Below are positions 14,898-22,877 of a stretch of DNA of 35,512 bases, one piece after another (positions within the stretch are counted from its first letter, which is position 1; each line of letters begins with the position of its first letter). This DNA comes from Clostridia bacterium (lineage in GTDB: Bacteria; Bacillota; Sulfobacillia; DUSP01): the NCBI GenBank assembly GCA_012842575.1, contig DUSP01000163.1:1-35512 (forward strand). The letters are read 5' to 3'. The notes under the pieces were generated by a model. It did not search any database, was not told the DNA's origin, and saw only the letters and a program-made list of their open reading frames with translations. A program made the position numbers and the translations under genes.

Positions 14898-15977
14898 ATG
14901 CGCGACGAGGACAACGACCGCGACCTGCGAAGTGACGACATCGCGAGGCTCACTTCTATGGTCAGGGCTTCTGGATGAGCGGCCAAAGTAGGTCCCAAGA
15001 CCCTGTCGCAGGTACTGCGGCAGCTTCCGAAAATTGAAGATCCACGCCTTCTGGTGGGGGCCGACACTTCCGATGATGCGGCTGTATACCGGATAGATCA
15101 AGACACCGCCCTGATTCTGACCGTGGACTTTTTCACGCCCATAGTGGACGAGCCTTATGACTTCGGCCGGATTGCCGCGGCAAATGCGTTGAGCGATGTA
15201 TACGCCATGGGCGGCGAGCCCGTTTTGGCCCTGAATATCCTCACATTTCCATCCTGTATGGATGCTGCAGTGCTAGGCGAAATCCTAAAGGGCGGCTCAG
15301 ACAAGATGAAGGAAGCGGGCGTATACATCGTCGGAGGACACACCGTGGACGATGTGGAGCCGAAGTATGGGTTTACGGTGTTAGGTTTCGTTCATCCTGA
15401 CCGGGTACTGACGAATTCCGGAATTCTACCGGGAGACCTACTTGTGCTTACCAAGCCCCTTGGTACGGGTATAGCGACCACCGCTCTAAAGGCGCGGATG
15501 TGCGATCCTATGCTAAAAGACCGGGTTGTAGAGTCCATGGCGGCGCTCAACGACGTGGCCTCAAAGACAGCGTCCCGGCTCGGGGCTCATGCGTCCACTG
15601 ACATCACAGGGTTCGGACTCCTCGGGCATTCTCTGAAAATGGCAGAGCTCGCCCATGTAACTTTAGAATTCTGGCTAGACAAGTTACCCGTGTTCGGAGG
15701 CGTCTTGGACCTTGTGAAGGAGGGGCTCATTCCGGGGGGTGCCTACAGGAACAAGGAGTATGTAGGGGAAAACGTTTGTTTCGGAACGGATATTTCGGAT
15801 GACGAAAAAATGATACTATTCGATCCACAAACCTCAGGCGGCCTCCTCGTGGCGATTCCCCCCGCGGGTGCCGAAGAAATGGTCAAGCTACTTCCCGGTA
15901 ACGCGTGGATTGTAGGACGGGCTCTTCCGTACGACGGTACGCCATTGCGATGCGTCCGTTTACATGGAGACTCCTAA
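14898..15977 (+). CDS. selD: Selenophosphate synthase, itself a selenoprotein (TGA = Sec at codon 27)
   Basis: This enzyme makes selenophosphate from selenide and ATP for selenocysteine and selenouridine synthesis. The ORF track begins only at 15054 because an in-frame TGA at 14976-14978 interrupts the frame. Read as selenocysteine, the N-terminus becomes IARLTSMVRASG-U-AAKVGP, the SelD active site, with U27 in place of E. coli Cys17 and K30 in place of Lys20. Downstream the family is unmistakable: GADTSDDAAVY, TVDFFTPIVDEPYDFGRIAA, NALSDVYAMGG, IVGGHTVDDVEPKYG, STDITGFGLLGH and FDPQTSGGLL. The ATG at 14898 gives 359 residues, the usual length, and lies 7 nt after the desulfurase stop. A putative SECIS follows the TGA. 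The genome must therefore encode SelA, SelB and tRNA-Sec elsewhere. Confidence 0.95.
14976..15020 (+). promoter_or_regulatory. Putative bacterial SECIS element after the selD TGA
   Basis: Directly after the TGA the sequence can fold with GCG (14979-14981) pairing CGC (15007-15009) and an apical GGTC-CCAA-GACC (14991-15002) hairpin. The apical part contains AGGTC, as in the E. coli fdhF element. Position within the first 40 nt after the TGA is as expected for SelB recognition. The fold is judged by eye only. Confidence 0.6.
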
Positions 15978-16072
15978 GAGGCACAAGGAGCGACTATGAT
16001 TGCGATTAGAATGCGATTGGAATCGTGAGGATCGATTATAAACGCGGTTATGACGCGGTTATGATTCGGGAA

Positions 16073-16200
16073 ATACGGAGGGTTCTCCATGGGTGGTTCT
16101 ATAGACGGTTCTGGAATAACCCGAGCGGATCGGCAGAACTCCGAGGGTGTGCTCATGGGTGGTTCTATAGATGGTTCTGGAATAACCAAGGTTGTGGATG
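16073..16200 (+). repeat. 66-bp offset duplication of the yedF ribosome binding site and start
   Basis: ATGGGTGGTTCTATAGACGG continuing to TTCTGGAATAACC begins at 16089, and the same with one change (GATGG) begins at 16155, offset 66. The similarity extends upstream to the ribosome binding site (GGAGGGTTCTCC versus CGAGGGTGTGCTC). Because 66 is a multiple of three, both starts are in the same frame. Confidence 0.9.
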
Positions 16201-16844
16201 CTCGGGGCCTAGCTTGTCCTATTCCGGTGGTAAAGACCAAGAAAGCTCTGGAAGAGGTTTCCCTGGAAGTCTCCGAAAAAAGCCCCTTTACCTTGGTAAC
16301 GCTGGTAGATAACGATATGGCCGCCCAAAACGTATCCAGGATGGCCCAAAACTCAGGCTACGAAGTCTCGGTGGAAAAGGACGGAGCGGCTTACCGCGTG
16401 ATAATCAAAAAAGGGTCCGAAGAGGCATCCCCGGCACTTGCACCCGGACCTTCGGTATCCCTGGAGGCTCCCGAAGTGGGAGAGACCCGTAAAGCGGAGA
16501 CTCATAAAGCGGGGACGGTATTCGTGATTTCTTCCGACACACTGGGGACGGGCGAGGAAGAACTTGGGACCGCTCTGATGTCGAGTTTTCTCTTTGCGTT
16601 AAGTAACGCCGATAACCCACCTTCGACCCTTATCTTCATCAACCGGGGCGTGTATATCACTACAAAAGGCACCCGACATGAGGAAGCCCTTAAGACCCTT
16701 TCTTCAAAGGGTGTCAACGTAATATCCTGCGGTACCTGCCTTGACTACTATCACCTCAAAGACCTCCTCATTTTCGGGGTCGTCGGTAATATGTATGGGA
16801 TAGTCGAAGAGATCTTGAGCGCCCAAAAGGTCATTTGGATATAG
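16155..16844 (+). CDS. yedF: Selenium metabolism protein YedF (TusA-like plus DsrE-like domains)
   Basis: This two-domain protein is found with selD in selenium-using bacteria (TIGR03527 type); its exact role is unsettled, but sulfur or selenium transfer is likely. The N-terminal TusA/SirA-like domain has DARGLACPIPVVKTKKAL with the CPxP cysteine, and DNDMAAQNVSRMA. After a Pro/Glu/Lys-rich linker with a small duplicated segment (RKAETHKAG), the DsrE-like domain shows VFVISSDTLGTGEEELG, a long hydrophobic stretch and NVISCGTCLDYYHLKDLL with a CxxC pair. Two in-frame ATGs are available, 16089 and 16155, each within a copy of a 66-bp duplication. The first has the better GGAGGG, and the second gives the usual N-terminal length (229 aa). 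Both may be used. The gene follows selD by 177 nt. Confidence 0.9.
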   Translation: MGGSIDGSGITKVVDARGLACPIPVVKTKKALEEVSLEVSEKSPFTLVTLVDNDMAAQNVSRMAQNSGYEVSVEKDGAAYRVIIKKGSEEASPALAPGPSVSLEAPEVGETRKAETHKAGTVFVISSDTLGTGEEELGTALMSSFLFALSNADNPPSTLIFINRGVYITTKGTRHEEALKTLSSKGVNVISCGTCLDYYHLKDLLIFGVVGNMYGIVEEILSAQKVIWI

Positions 16845-17236
16845 TCGGGCTTTGATACCCGGACGTTGCCCCGGACGGCTCCGGAGCGGAGAACGGTCAT
16901 TTGGATACAGCAGGCTTGAGGCCTGGTGGAATGACGTTGAAGGGATATCGGTTTTTATGAAGAAAACAAACCCCGAGGCGTGCGATCAGCGGTGTGCAAT
17001 CGGCCTGGCAGAAAAGCGTAAGAGATCTAGATAAGACGTCAGAGAAGCCATCCGGTTGCACTTGCAAATCGAATTGTTCGGGTAAGAGATCTAGATAACA
17101 CGTCAGAGAAGAGCGTGTTCGCCGGGCGAACTCTGTCGCTAGCGCCTTTAGCGTAACCTCAATACCGGTAGTGGTCGGGCAGGCTTCTTAGCGCGGGATG
17201 CTCGACCTGAATACTCCGAAAGGGGTCTTTTGATAT
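16845..17236. other. Intergenic region with two direct-repeat pairs
   Basis: About 390 bp between yedF and the oppF-type gene. GGTCATTTGGATA(T/C)AG occurs at 16829 (covering the yedF 3' end) and 16895, offset 66. GTAAGAGATCTAGATAAGAC and the following GTCAGAGAAG occur at 17018-17047 and 17082-17111 with one change, offset 64. Small hairpins such as CAGGC-TTGAG-GCCTG (about 16911) and GTTCGC-CGG-GCGAAC (about 17117) are present. The listed ORF 16852-17034 is not supported. Confidence 0.5.
17018..17111. repeat. Direct repeat pair D (30 bp, offset 64)
   Basis: GTAAGAGATCTAGATAAGAC followed by GTCAGAGAAG at 17018-17047 recurs at 17082-17111 with a single G-to-C change. The spacer is unique and non-coding. 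Confidence 0.9.
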
Positions 17237-18265
17237 ATGATCGAGCAGGCTCCGGACACTTCCCTCCGCCCTCAAGATACCGACACGGTGATCCAGGTCA
17301 AGGATTTGAAAAAGCACTTCTCCATGAGGGGCATGCGCGGCGGTAAAGTGCTGCGAGCGGTCGACGGCGTGAGTTTCACGGTCGGTCGTGGAGAGACCTT
17401 AGGTATCGTAGGGGAAAGCGGTTGCGGGAAGACCACACTCGCGAGGACCATCATCAGGCTTTATCGCCCGACGGCAGGGGGAATCTTGTTCGAGGGTCGC
17501 GATATATCGCATTCGTCGGAGAAGGACCTCAGATGGGTACGCCAGCGGATGCAGATGATATTTCAGGATCCCTACGCTTCGCTGAACCCCCGGATGACGG
17601 TGGGTGACATCATTGACGAGCCGCTCAGCCTTTCAGCCGACCGTCTCCCCGTCAAGGAGCGGCGAGAACGCGTCAACGAACTATTGCGCATGGTCGGCCT
17701 AGACCCCGGACACCGGAACCGGTATCCACACGAGTTCAGCGGCGGGCAGCGCCAGAGAATCGGAATCGCAAGGGCTTTGGCCGTGAACCCTTCGGTGATT
17801 ATTGCCGACGAACCCGTCTCAGCGCTTGACGTTTCCATTCGCGCCCAAATCATAAATCTTCTCGAAGAGCTCCAAGAGAGTCTCGGACTAACTTACATGG
17901 TAATCGCTCATGACCTGTCCATGGTTAAGCACATCTCCGATCGGGTTGTCGTGATGTATCTCGGCAAAATCGTCGAAATTGCGAGTGCATCGGAGCTTTA
18001 CGAAAACCCTCTCCACCCTTATACCCAGGCTTTGCTCTCGGCCATTCCCATTCCCGATCCGGCCGTCGAGCGACGCCGTCAGAGGATTGTTCTCGAAGGA
18101 GACGTACCCAGCCCTACGGATCCCCCCTCCGGTTGCAGATTTAGGACGCGTTGTGTCAAGGTTCGGGAAGTATGCAAAAAAGCGGAGCCCGCCTTAGTGG
18201 AGTTTGGGACCCATTCCGTGGCGTGCCATCTCGTGGGGCCAGGACCATTGTCATCATCCGCTTAG
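17237..18265 (+). CDS. oppF: Oligopeptide/dipeptide ABC transporter ATP-binding protein (OppF/DppF type)
   Basis: This ATPase subunit (342 aa) belongs to a peptide importer. Landmarks are Walker [12 protein letters not shown], the Q-loop in [16 protein letters not shown], the signature [16 protein letters not shown], Walker [15 protein letters not shown] and the switch histidine in MVIAHDLSM. The C-terminal oligo_HPY extension is present with its cysteines ([15 protein letters not shown]). It should pair with the OppD-type ATPase at 19679-20694, but it lies on the opposite strand and on the far side of the HD-GYP gene. Its stop overlaps the end of that gene tail to tail by 12 bp. The start (ATG 17237) has a weak, somewhat distant AAAGGGG. 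Confidence 0.9.
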   Translation: MIEQAPDTSLRPQDTDTVIQVKDLKKHFSMRGMRGGKVLRAVDGVSFTVGRGETLGIVGESGCGKTTLARTIIRLYRPTAGGILFEGRDISHSSEKDLRWVRQRMQMIFQDPYASLNPRMTVGDIIDEPLSLSADRLPVKERRERVNELLRMVGLDPGHRNRYPHEFSGGQRQRIGIARALAVNPSVIIADEPVSALDVSIRAQIINLLEELQESLGLTYMVIAHDLSMVKHISDRVVVMYLGKIVEIASASELYENPLHPYTQALLSAIPIPDPAVERRRQRIVLEGDVPSPTDPPSGCRFRTRCVKVREVCKKAEPALVEFGTHSVACHLVGPGPLSSSA

Positions 18266-19447
18266 AGTCGGGAAGGGGTCCCCATCGAGGACGGAAACTA
18301 TCTCGAGCGTGGGATGCTGAGCCAACTCTATCACGTCCGCGTCATTAGGTTGTAAACCCTTAATTGCTTCTAGATCGGACGGCACGCTTTCTTGGCTTTC
18401 TTTGCTTTCCTTAGATACGATCTTCCCGGCTATCGGGTGGCCCGCCGGATCACCTATAATGCTTCCCGAGCACGCTAAACGGACTACTGGCCTCGTAGAG
18501 TCCGTTGCGTCCTGGGCGATTACGCACCCGTAACTTCCATCCGAAAGCTTCACCCAGGTCCCATTTGGATAGTGAGCGACTCTACGCATGAGAATGTCCA
18601 CGAAGTTTGCATCGAGCTCTTTACCGCTTAGATTGGAAAGTGCGGCCATAGCTTCGTGGTGCCTGAAGGCTGGCCTGTAGCTTCTGTCAGAGGTCATAGC
18701 GTCGAATACGTCGGCCACGGCACAGATGCGTCCGAAAACGTGGATTTCATCGTCCTGGAGCGACCTGGGATACCCGCTTCCGTCGAGGCGTTCGTGGTGT
18801 TGAAGTGCGACATGAGCCGCCCGGGTATTGAAGGCAAGGTTCTTGAGCGTGAGCTCAAAACCCTTCCACGTATGGAACTTAATCGCTTCGAATTCTTCAG
18901 GGAGGAGTTTCCCGGGCTTTTTCAGTATTGGGAGAGGCACGGCGACTTTCCCTATGTCGTGGAGCAGCGCGCCGACGCTGAGCGAACGGAGTTCCTTCAA
19001 GGAGAGCCCTGCCTTGCATCCGATAATCAGAGAGTAGATGCATACGTTCACGCTGTGAAAGAACGTGTACTCGTCAAGGCTTTTGAGCTGGTTCACGCTT
19101 GCGATGAGCGACTCGTTATGGATCACTTCATCGACCAAAAGGTCCGTGACGATTAGAAGTTCACGCATGTTGGGCCTTTGTCCGGAGGCTATCGCATCAG
19201 CCACCGATTTAACCGCCCTTGTCGCTCGTACTACCGATTCCACAGAAACGACGCTCTGGAGACCCTCTATTGTTTCGTCGGGGCGATCTGCGATGTACAC
19301 GGATGTATAGCCCTTCTGGAGCAGGATCTCGATGTACGCCGGGGTTAGAACGGTACCCGCCTTGAGTAGTACCGATCCCGCCGCATTCCGAATGTCGACG
19401 GCGAGACGTTTCCCAACACAATCGGTACCAGTCTTCGCTAAATACAT
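18254..19447 (-). CDS. HD-GYP domain protein, predicted c-di-GMP phosphodiesterase
   Basis: This 397-aa cytoplasmic signalling protein has an ATG at 19447 behind AGGAGG at 7 nt. The N-terminal 60 residues ([13 protein letters not shown]...[10 protein letters not shown]) form the small domain often preceding HD-GYP. The HD-GYP domain itself has [23 protein letters not shown] (H163-D164) and [11 protein letters not shown] (217-227), followed by [16 protein letters not shown]. All metal-binding and GYP residues are intact, so it should hydrolyse c-di-GMP. A C-terminal segment of about 100 residues resembles the beta-rich tail seen in some members, and contains a [10 protein letters not shown] repeat. 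It follows the oppD remnant on the same strand by 231 nt. It separates oppF from the rest of the peptide transporter. Confidence 0.9.
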   Translation of the reverse strand: MYLAKTGTDCVGKRLAVDIRNAAGSVLLKAGTVLTPAYIEILLQKGYTSVYIADRPDETIEGLQSVVSVESVVRATRAVKSVADAIASGQRPNMRELLIVTDLLVDEVIHNESLIASVNQLKSLDEYTFFHSVNVCIYSLIIGCKAGLSLKELRSLSVGALLHDIGKVAVPLPILKKPGKLLPEEFEAIKFHTWKGFELTLKNLAFNTRAAHVALQHHERLDGSGYPRSLQDDEIHVFGRICAVADVFDAMTSDRSYRPAFRHHEAMAALSNLSGKELDANFVDILMRRVAHYPNGTWVKLSDGSYGCVIAQDATDSTRPVVRLACSGSIIGDPAGHPIAGKIVSKESKESQESVPSDLEAIKGLQPNDADVIELAQHPTLEIVSVLDGDPFPTLSG

Positions 19448-19560
19448 CCGTTAGCCTCCTAATGCGTGAACCGTGGCCCGGGGAAGTGGGTATGGAAGGA
19501 AACACCACTTCTATCTGAAGCCCTAGCGTTCGACAAATGACGACAAATTCCTTCACAGGG

Positions 19561-19665
19561 AAGGGAAACTCAAGCGACGGGCAGACAGCGCCAAGGGCGA
19601 GTCGTCTATCCAAAGCCTGGCACCGGCTAGCAAGGGAAAATCAAACACCGGACAGACGGCGGCAA
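19561..19665. repeat. Diverged direct repeat pair, offset 71
   Basis: AAGGGAAACTCAAGCGACGG then GCAGACAGCGCCA at 19561 recurs in diverged form (AAGGGAAAATCAAACACCGG then ACAGACGGCGGCA) at 19632, in the gap between the oppD and HD-GYP genes. It has the geometry of the other pairs but is older or less exact. Confidence 0.7.
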
Positions 19666-19678
19666 CTGTCCAGATCTA

Positions 19679-20694
19679 TCAGCCGTAATAGGCTACGTTT
19701 CGGATTTGGGGTGCCCGCTCATCGAGGAGCCAACAGGATGCGGTGTGTCCGGGGTTCACCTCAAATTGCGGAGGAAAATCTTCAATACACACCTTCATAA
19801 CGTATTTACAACGCGGGTGAAATGGACAACCCGTAGGTGGTTTGAGCAGGTCAGGCGGCTGGCCGTGGATGGGCACGAGGCGTTTTTTGACTGTCGCGTC
19901 GAGGCGCGGGACGGAATTGAGTAAACCCCAAGTATATGGATGTCTAGGGTTTCCGAAAATGTCCGTAACGGTCCCGCTCTCTACAATCTTACCCGCGTAC
20001 ATTACCATCACGCGTTCGGCGAGCCCTGCTACTACACCGAGGTCGTGAGTGATCAATACCACCGAGGTATCTAGCTTCTGTTTCAATTTCTTAACGAGAT
20101 CGAGGATTTGGGCCTGGATGGTAACGTCGAGAGCGGTTGTAGGTTCGTCCAAGATGAGGAGTTCGGGGTCACATGCCAAGGCCATGGCAATCATGACCCT
20201 CTGTCGCATTCCACCGCTGAATTCATGGGGGTACTGCTTAAGTCGCCGTTCCGGATTGGGTATACCCACAAGGCGGAGCATCTCCTCAACCTTCGTCAAA
20301 GCCAAAGAACCCCTGAGGCCCTGATGGTGCTCGATTACCTCCCGTATTTGAGCGCCTACGGTGAGTACCGGGTTCAACGAAGTCATCGGGTCTTGGAAGA
20401 CCATGGCCATCTTCCTGCCTCGGTAGGTCGTCATTTCTTGCTCGGTTTTGTCAAGAAGGTTTTGACCGGCCAGCACTATACTCCCTTCAACTATACGACC
20501 CGGAGGTGGAACGAGTCTCATGATAGATAGCGCCGTGACGGACTTGCCGCAACCCGACTCGCCGACGAGGGCGATGGCTTCCCCCGGACGCAGAGAGAAA
20601 CTTACATCGTCAACCGCCTCACTACTCCCACGGAGGTGAAGAAGTACGTCTTTAACGATCTCACTTCAAGAAGATTGTCATAGGTCTCGAACAC
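19679..20694 (-). pseudogene. oppD: OppD/DppD-type ABC ATPase with a single-base frameshift before Walker A
   Basis: The ORF track gives 19679-20521, which begins inside the gene (MRLVPPPGRI) and lacks Walker A. Upstream, the same frame reads EAVDDVSFSLRPGEAI then [16 protein letters not shown], so Walker A is present in the DNA. The true N-terminus, NLLEVRSLKTYFFTSVGVV, is in another frame, starting from a GTG at 20694 behind AGGGGGA. The join falls at 20614-20622, where the minus strand reads GTGAGGCGG; one extra G (AGGGCGG) would restore VVRAVDDVSF. With that base the product would be 338 aa, normal for OppD. Signature FSGGMRQRVMIAMAL, Walker B ELLILDEPTTALD and the oligo_HPY tail are intact. 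It could be a real mutation, a sequencing error or, less likely, a programmed shift. Confidence 0.8.
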
Positions 20695-20700
20695 TCTGGT

Positions 20701-20796
20701 GTTCCCCCTATCTATGAAGCCCTACCGGAGGCTAGCCACACCGGCTCGGACCGGTGCGGGCCGGGTTCCCCCCTATCTATGAAGCCCTACCCGGAG
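20701..20796. repeat. Direct repeat pair E (about 30 bp, offset 64-65)
   Basis: GTTCCCCCTATCTATGAAGC then CCTACCGGAG at 20701 recurs at 20765 with an extra C in two runs. A shorter third copy (TCTATGAAGCC) at 20872 lies in the 3' end of oppC, 96 bp further on. The 174-bp oppC-oppD gap is largely made of this. Confidence 0.85.
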
Positions 20797-20868
20797 CATT
20801 GGGCGCATTGCTTTCGGGACCGGGCACGGCGATGTCGCCCCTTGTCTCTTTATCCGTTCTTCATCACT

Positions 20869-21801
20869 TCATCTATGAAGCCATGGGTCTAGCGCGTCAC
20901 GGAGGCCGTCTCCGAGGAAGTTGAAAGCCATCATCGTTATGCTTATGGCTGCCGCCGGAAAGAGGAGCGCCCAAGGCGCCACCCTGATGGCGGGGTAACC
21001 GTCGGAAGCCAATGCGCCCCAACTGGCCATCGGGGCCGCGACGCCGAGACCGATGAAGCTCAAGAACGCCTCGGTGAATATGGCCTGTGGTATCATCAAG
21101 GTCATGGTGACGATTATGGGTCCCATGGCGTTAGGTATCAAATGGCGGAAGATAATGGACCACGTACTCGCTCCCACGGTTTTCGCCGCCAATACGTACT
21201 CTCGCTCTTTGAGGCTCAGCACCTCGCCCCTCACGATACGGGCCATGTCTAGCCAGTAAACGATGCCGATGGCGATGAGGACATTCTGAAGGCCCGCTCC
21301 GAGTACTACCATGAGGAGGATCACGTAGAGCTGAAACGGAAGGCCGTAGAGGATTTCGACTATCCTCATCATGATTTCATCCACATGGCCTCCGAAATAA
21401 CCCGAAATAGCCCCGTACGGCACCCCGATACCGAGTGCGATAAGGCTAGCCAGTACCCCTACCGTCATGGATATTCTGGCGCCCCATAAAACCCTGGTAA
21501 AGAGATCGCGGCCCAAGTTGTCCGTGCCGAACCAGTGGGCGGCGGAAGGGGGCTTGTTGTTCATGACCAGATCCTGCTGATCATACGTGTACGGTGAATG
21601 CGCCGGCCCGATGATGGCGGCCACGCATATTATCAGGATGACGACGAGGCTGGCGATGGCTACACGGTTTCTCTTCAGTCGTTCCCACGCGTCTTTCCAG
21701 TAAGTCGTCGGCGGCCTTACGATTTCGCCCGCTTGATCGATGGTCACTTCGGTCGGTTCGAACATTGGATCTACCGGAGCAGGAGCTACCGGAGTGCTCA
21801 T
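20869..21801 (-). CDS. oppC: Oligopeptide/dipeptide ABC transporter permease (OppC/DppC type)
   Basis: This 310-aa inner-membrane permease has a proline-rich cytoplasmic start, one membrane helix (VAIASLVVILIICVAAIIGP) and the OppC N-terminal region, including HWFGTDNLGRDLFTRVLWGAR. The BPD_transp_1 domain follows, with the EAA-type loop REYVLAAKTVGASTWSIIFRH, then LIPNAMGPIIV. The C-terminal MAFNFLGDGLRDALDPWLHR is diagnostic for the family. The ATG overlaps the oppB stop in an ATGA arrangement, implying translational coupling. The following oppD is frameshifted. Confidence 0.93.
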   Translation of the reverse strand: MSTPVAPAPVDPMFEPTEVTIDQAGEIVRPPTTYWKDAWERLKRNRVAIASLVVILIICVAAIIGPAHSPYTYDQQDLVMNNKPPSAAHWFGTDNLGRDLFTRVLWGARISMTVGVLASLIALGIGVPYGAISGYFGGHVDEIMMRIVEILYGLPFQLYVILLMVVLGAGLQNVLIAIGIVYWLDMARIVRGEVLSLKEREYVLAAKTVGASTWSIIFRHLIPNAMGPIIVTMTLMIPQAIFTEAFLSFIGLGVAAPMASWGALASDGYPAIRVAPWALLFPAAAISITMMAFNFLGDGLRDALDPWLHR

Positions 21802-22733
21802 TCTCCTGCACCTCCTTTGGCCACCTTAACACGGGGATCGAGGAAGCCATAAAGTATGTCGACGACGAAGTTGGCGCTCACCAAGAGGATGCTATAGAAT
21901 ACCGTGAGCCCCATGATCATGGTGTAGTCTCGGTTGGAAATGCTTTGTACGAAATCTCGTCCGATTCCCGGGATGGCGAATATGGATTCGATCACGAAAC
22001 TGCCAGTGAGAATCCCCGCTGTAAGCGGCCCAAGGTATGTGACCACCGGCATGAGGGCGTTCCGCAGAGCATGCCTGAAGATGACGACTCTCCCCGGAAG
22101 CCCTTTGGCCCTTGCCACCCGAATGTAATCCTGGGCTAAAGCCTCGAGCATTGTCGTTCTCACCATACGCGCTATGAAAGCCGTCGGAAGGGCCGATAAA
22201 GAAATAACGGGCATAATGGCTTGATCCCAACGCCCCCACATGGCCGACGGCAAAACGTGAAGAGTATACGCGAAGATGAAGATGAGGAGCGTCGCCATGA
22301 TGAAACTAGGTATGGAATAACCGATGACCGCTGCGAACATAGCTAGATAGTCTGGAAGCTTGTTACGGTGAAGCGCCGCAACGACTCCTGCGAGCACTCC
22401 CACGATCACCGAGAACCCTATGCTCAGTGCCCCTAAAGTGGCAGAGACGGGAAAGCCGTCTTTGATGATGTCGTTGACCGTCCGGTCGCGATACCTGAAA
22501 GAAGGACCAAAGTCCCATGTAACGATCCCCTTAAGATAGTGAATGTACTGGCGTTCGATAGGCCAATCCAGGTGGTATTTGGCGTTCAGATTCTGAAGAA
22601 TGGCTTGCGGCACATTCTTCTCCTTGCTGAAAGGTCCTCCTGGGACGGCGTGCATGAGGAAGAAAGTAAGGGTGGCGATGACCCAAAGAGTGAGGATGAC
22701 GGACACGAGCCGTCGTAACACATACCTACCCAA
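21798..22733 (-). CDS. oppB: Oligopeptide/dipeptide ABC transporter permease (OppB/DppB type)
   Basis: This 311-aa polytopic permease carries the OppB N-terminal signature YVLRRLVSVILTLWVIATLT with HAVPGGPF. Further on come FRYRDRTVNDIIKDGFPVS, the coupling loop VRTTMLEALAQDYIRVARAK GLP (read with a break here), RHALRNALMPVVTYLG and the C-terminal DFVQSISNRDYTMIMG then DILYGFLDPRVK. It is the second gene of the minus-strand peptide transporter operon, 144 nt after oppA. It is intact by all landmarks. Confidence 0.93.
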   Translation of the reverse strand: MGRYVLRRLVSVILTLWVIATLTFFLMHAVPGGPFSKEKNVPQAILQNLNAKYHLDWPIERQYIHYLKGIVTWDFGPSFRYRDRTVNDIIKDGFPVSATLGALSIGFSVIVGVLAGVVAALHRNKLPDYLAMFAAVIGYSIPSFIMATLLIFIFAYTLHVLPSAMWGRWDQAIMPVISLSALPTAFIARMVRTTMLEALAQDYIRVARAKGLPGRVVIFRHALRNALMPVVTYLGPLTAGILTGSFVIESIFAIPGIGRDFVQSISNRDYTMIMGLTVFYSILLVSANFVVDILYGFLDPRVKVAKGGAGE

Positions 22734-22877
22734 TAAAGAGGCCCCTCCTTTCGACCGCTGTCAAATAAAATCTCCCCGTTCTAGGGGCCAAGTGGCGATG
22801 GCAGAGCCCCAGGGGATGGGGATGGGCCAAGAAGAATCCGGGGCCACCGGCCGCCCGGTGCCCCGGATTCCAGGATT

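Noticed and set aside
16852-17034. 60-aa ORF after yedF
   Set aside because: It lies over direct repeats, has no ribosome binding site and does not resemble any family I know.
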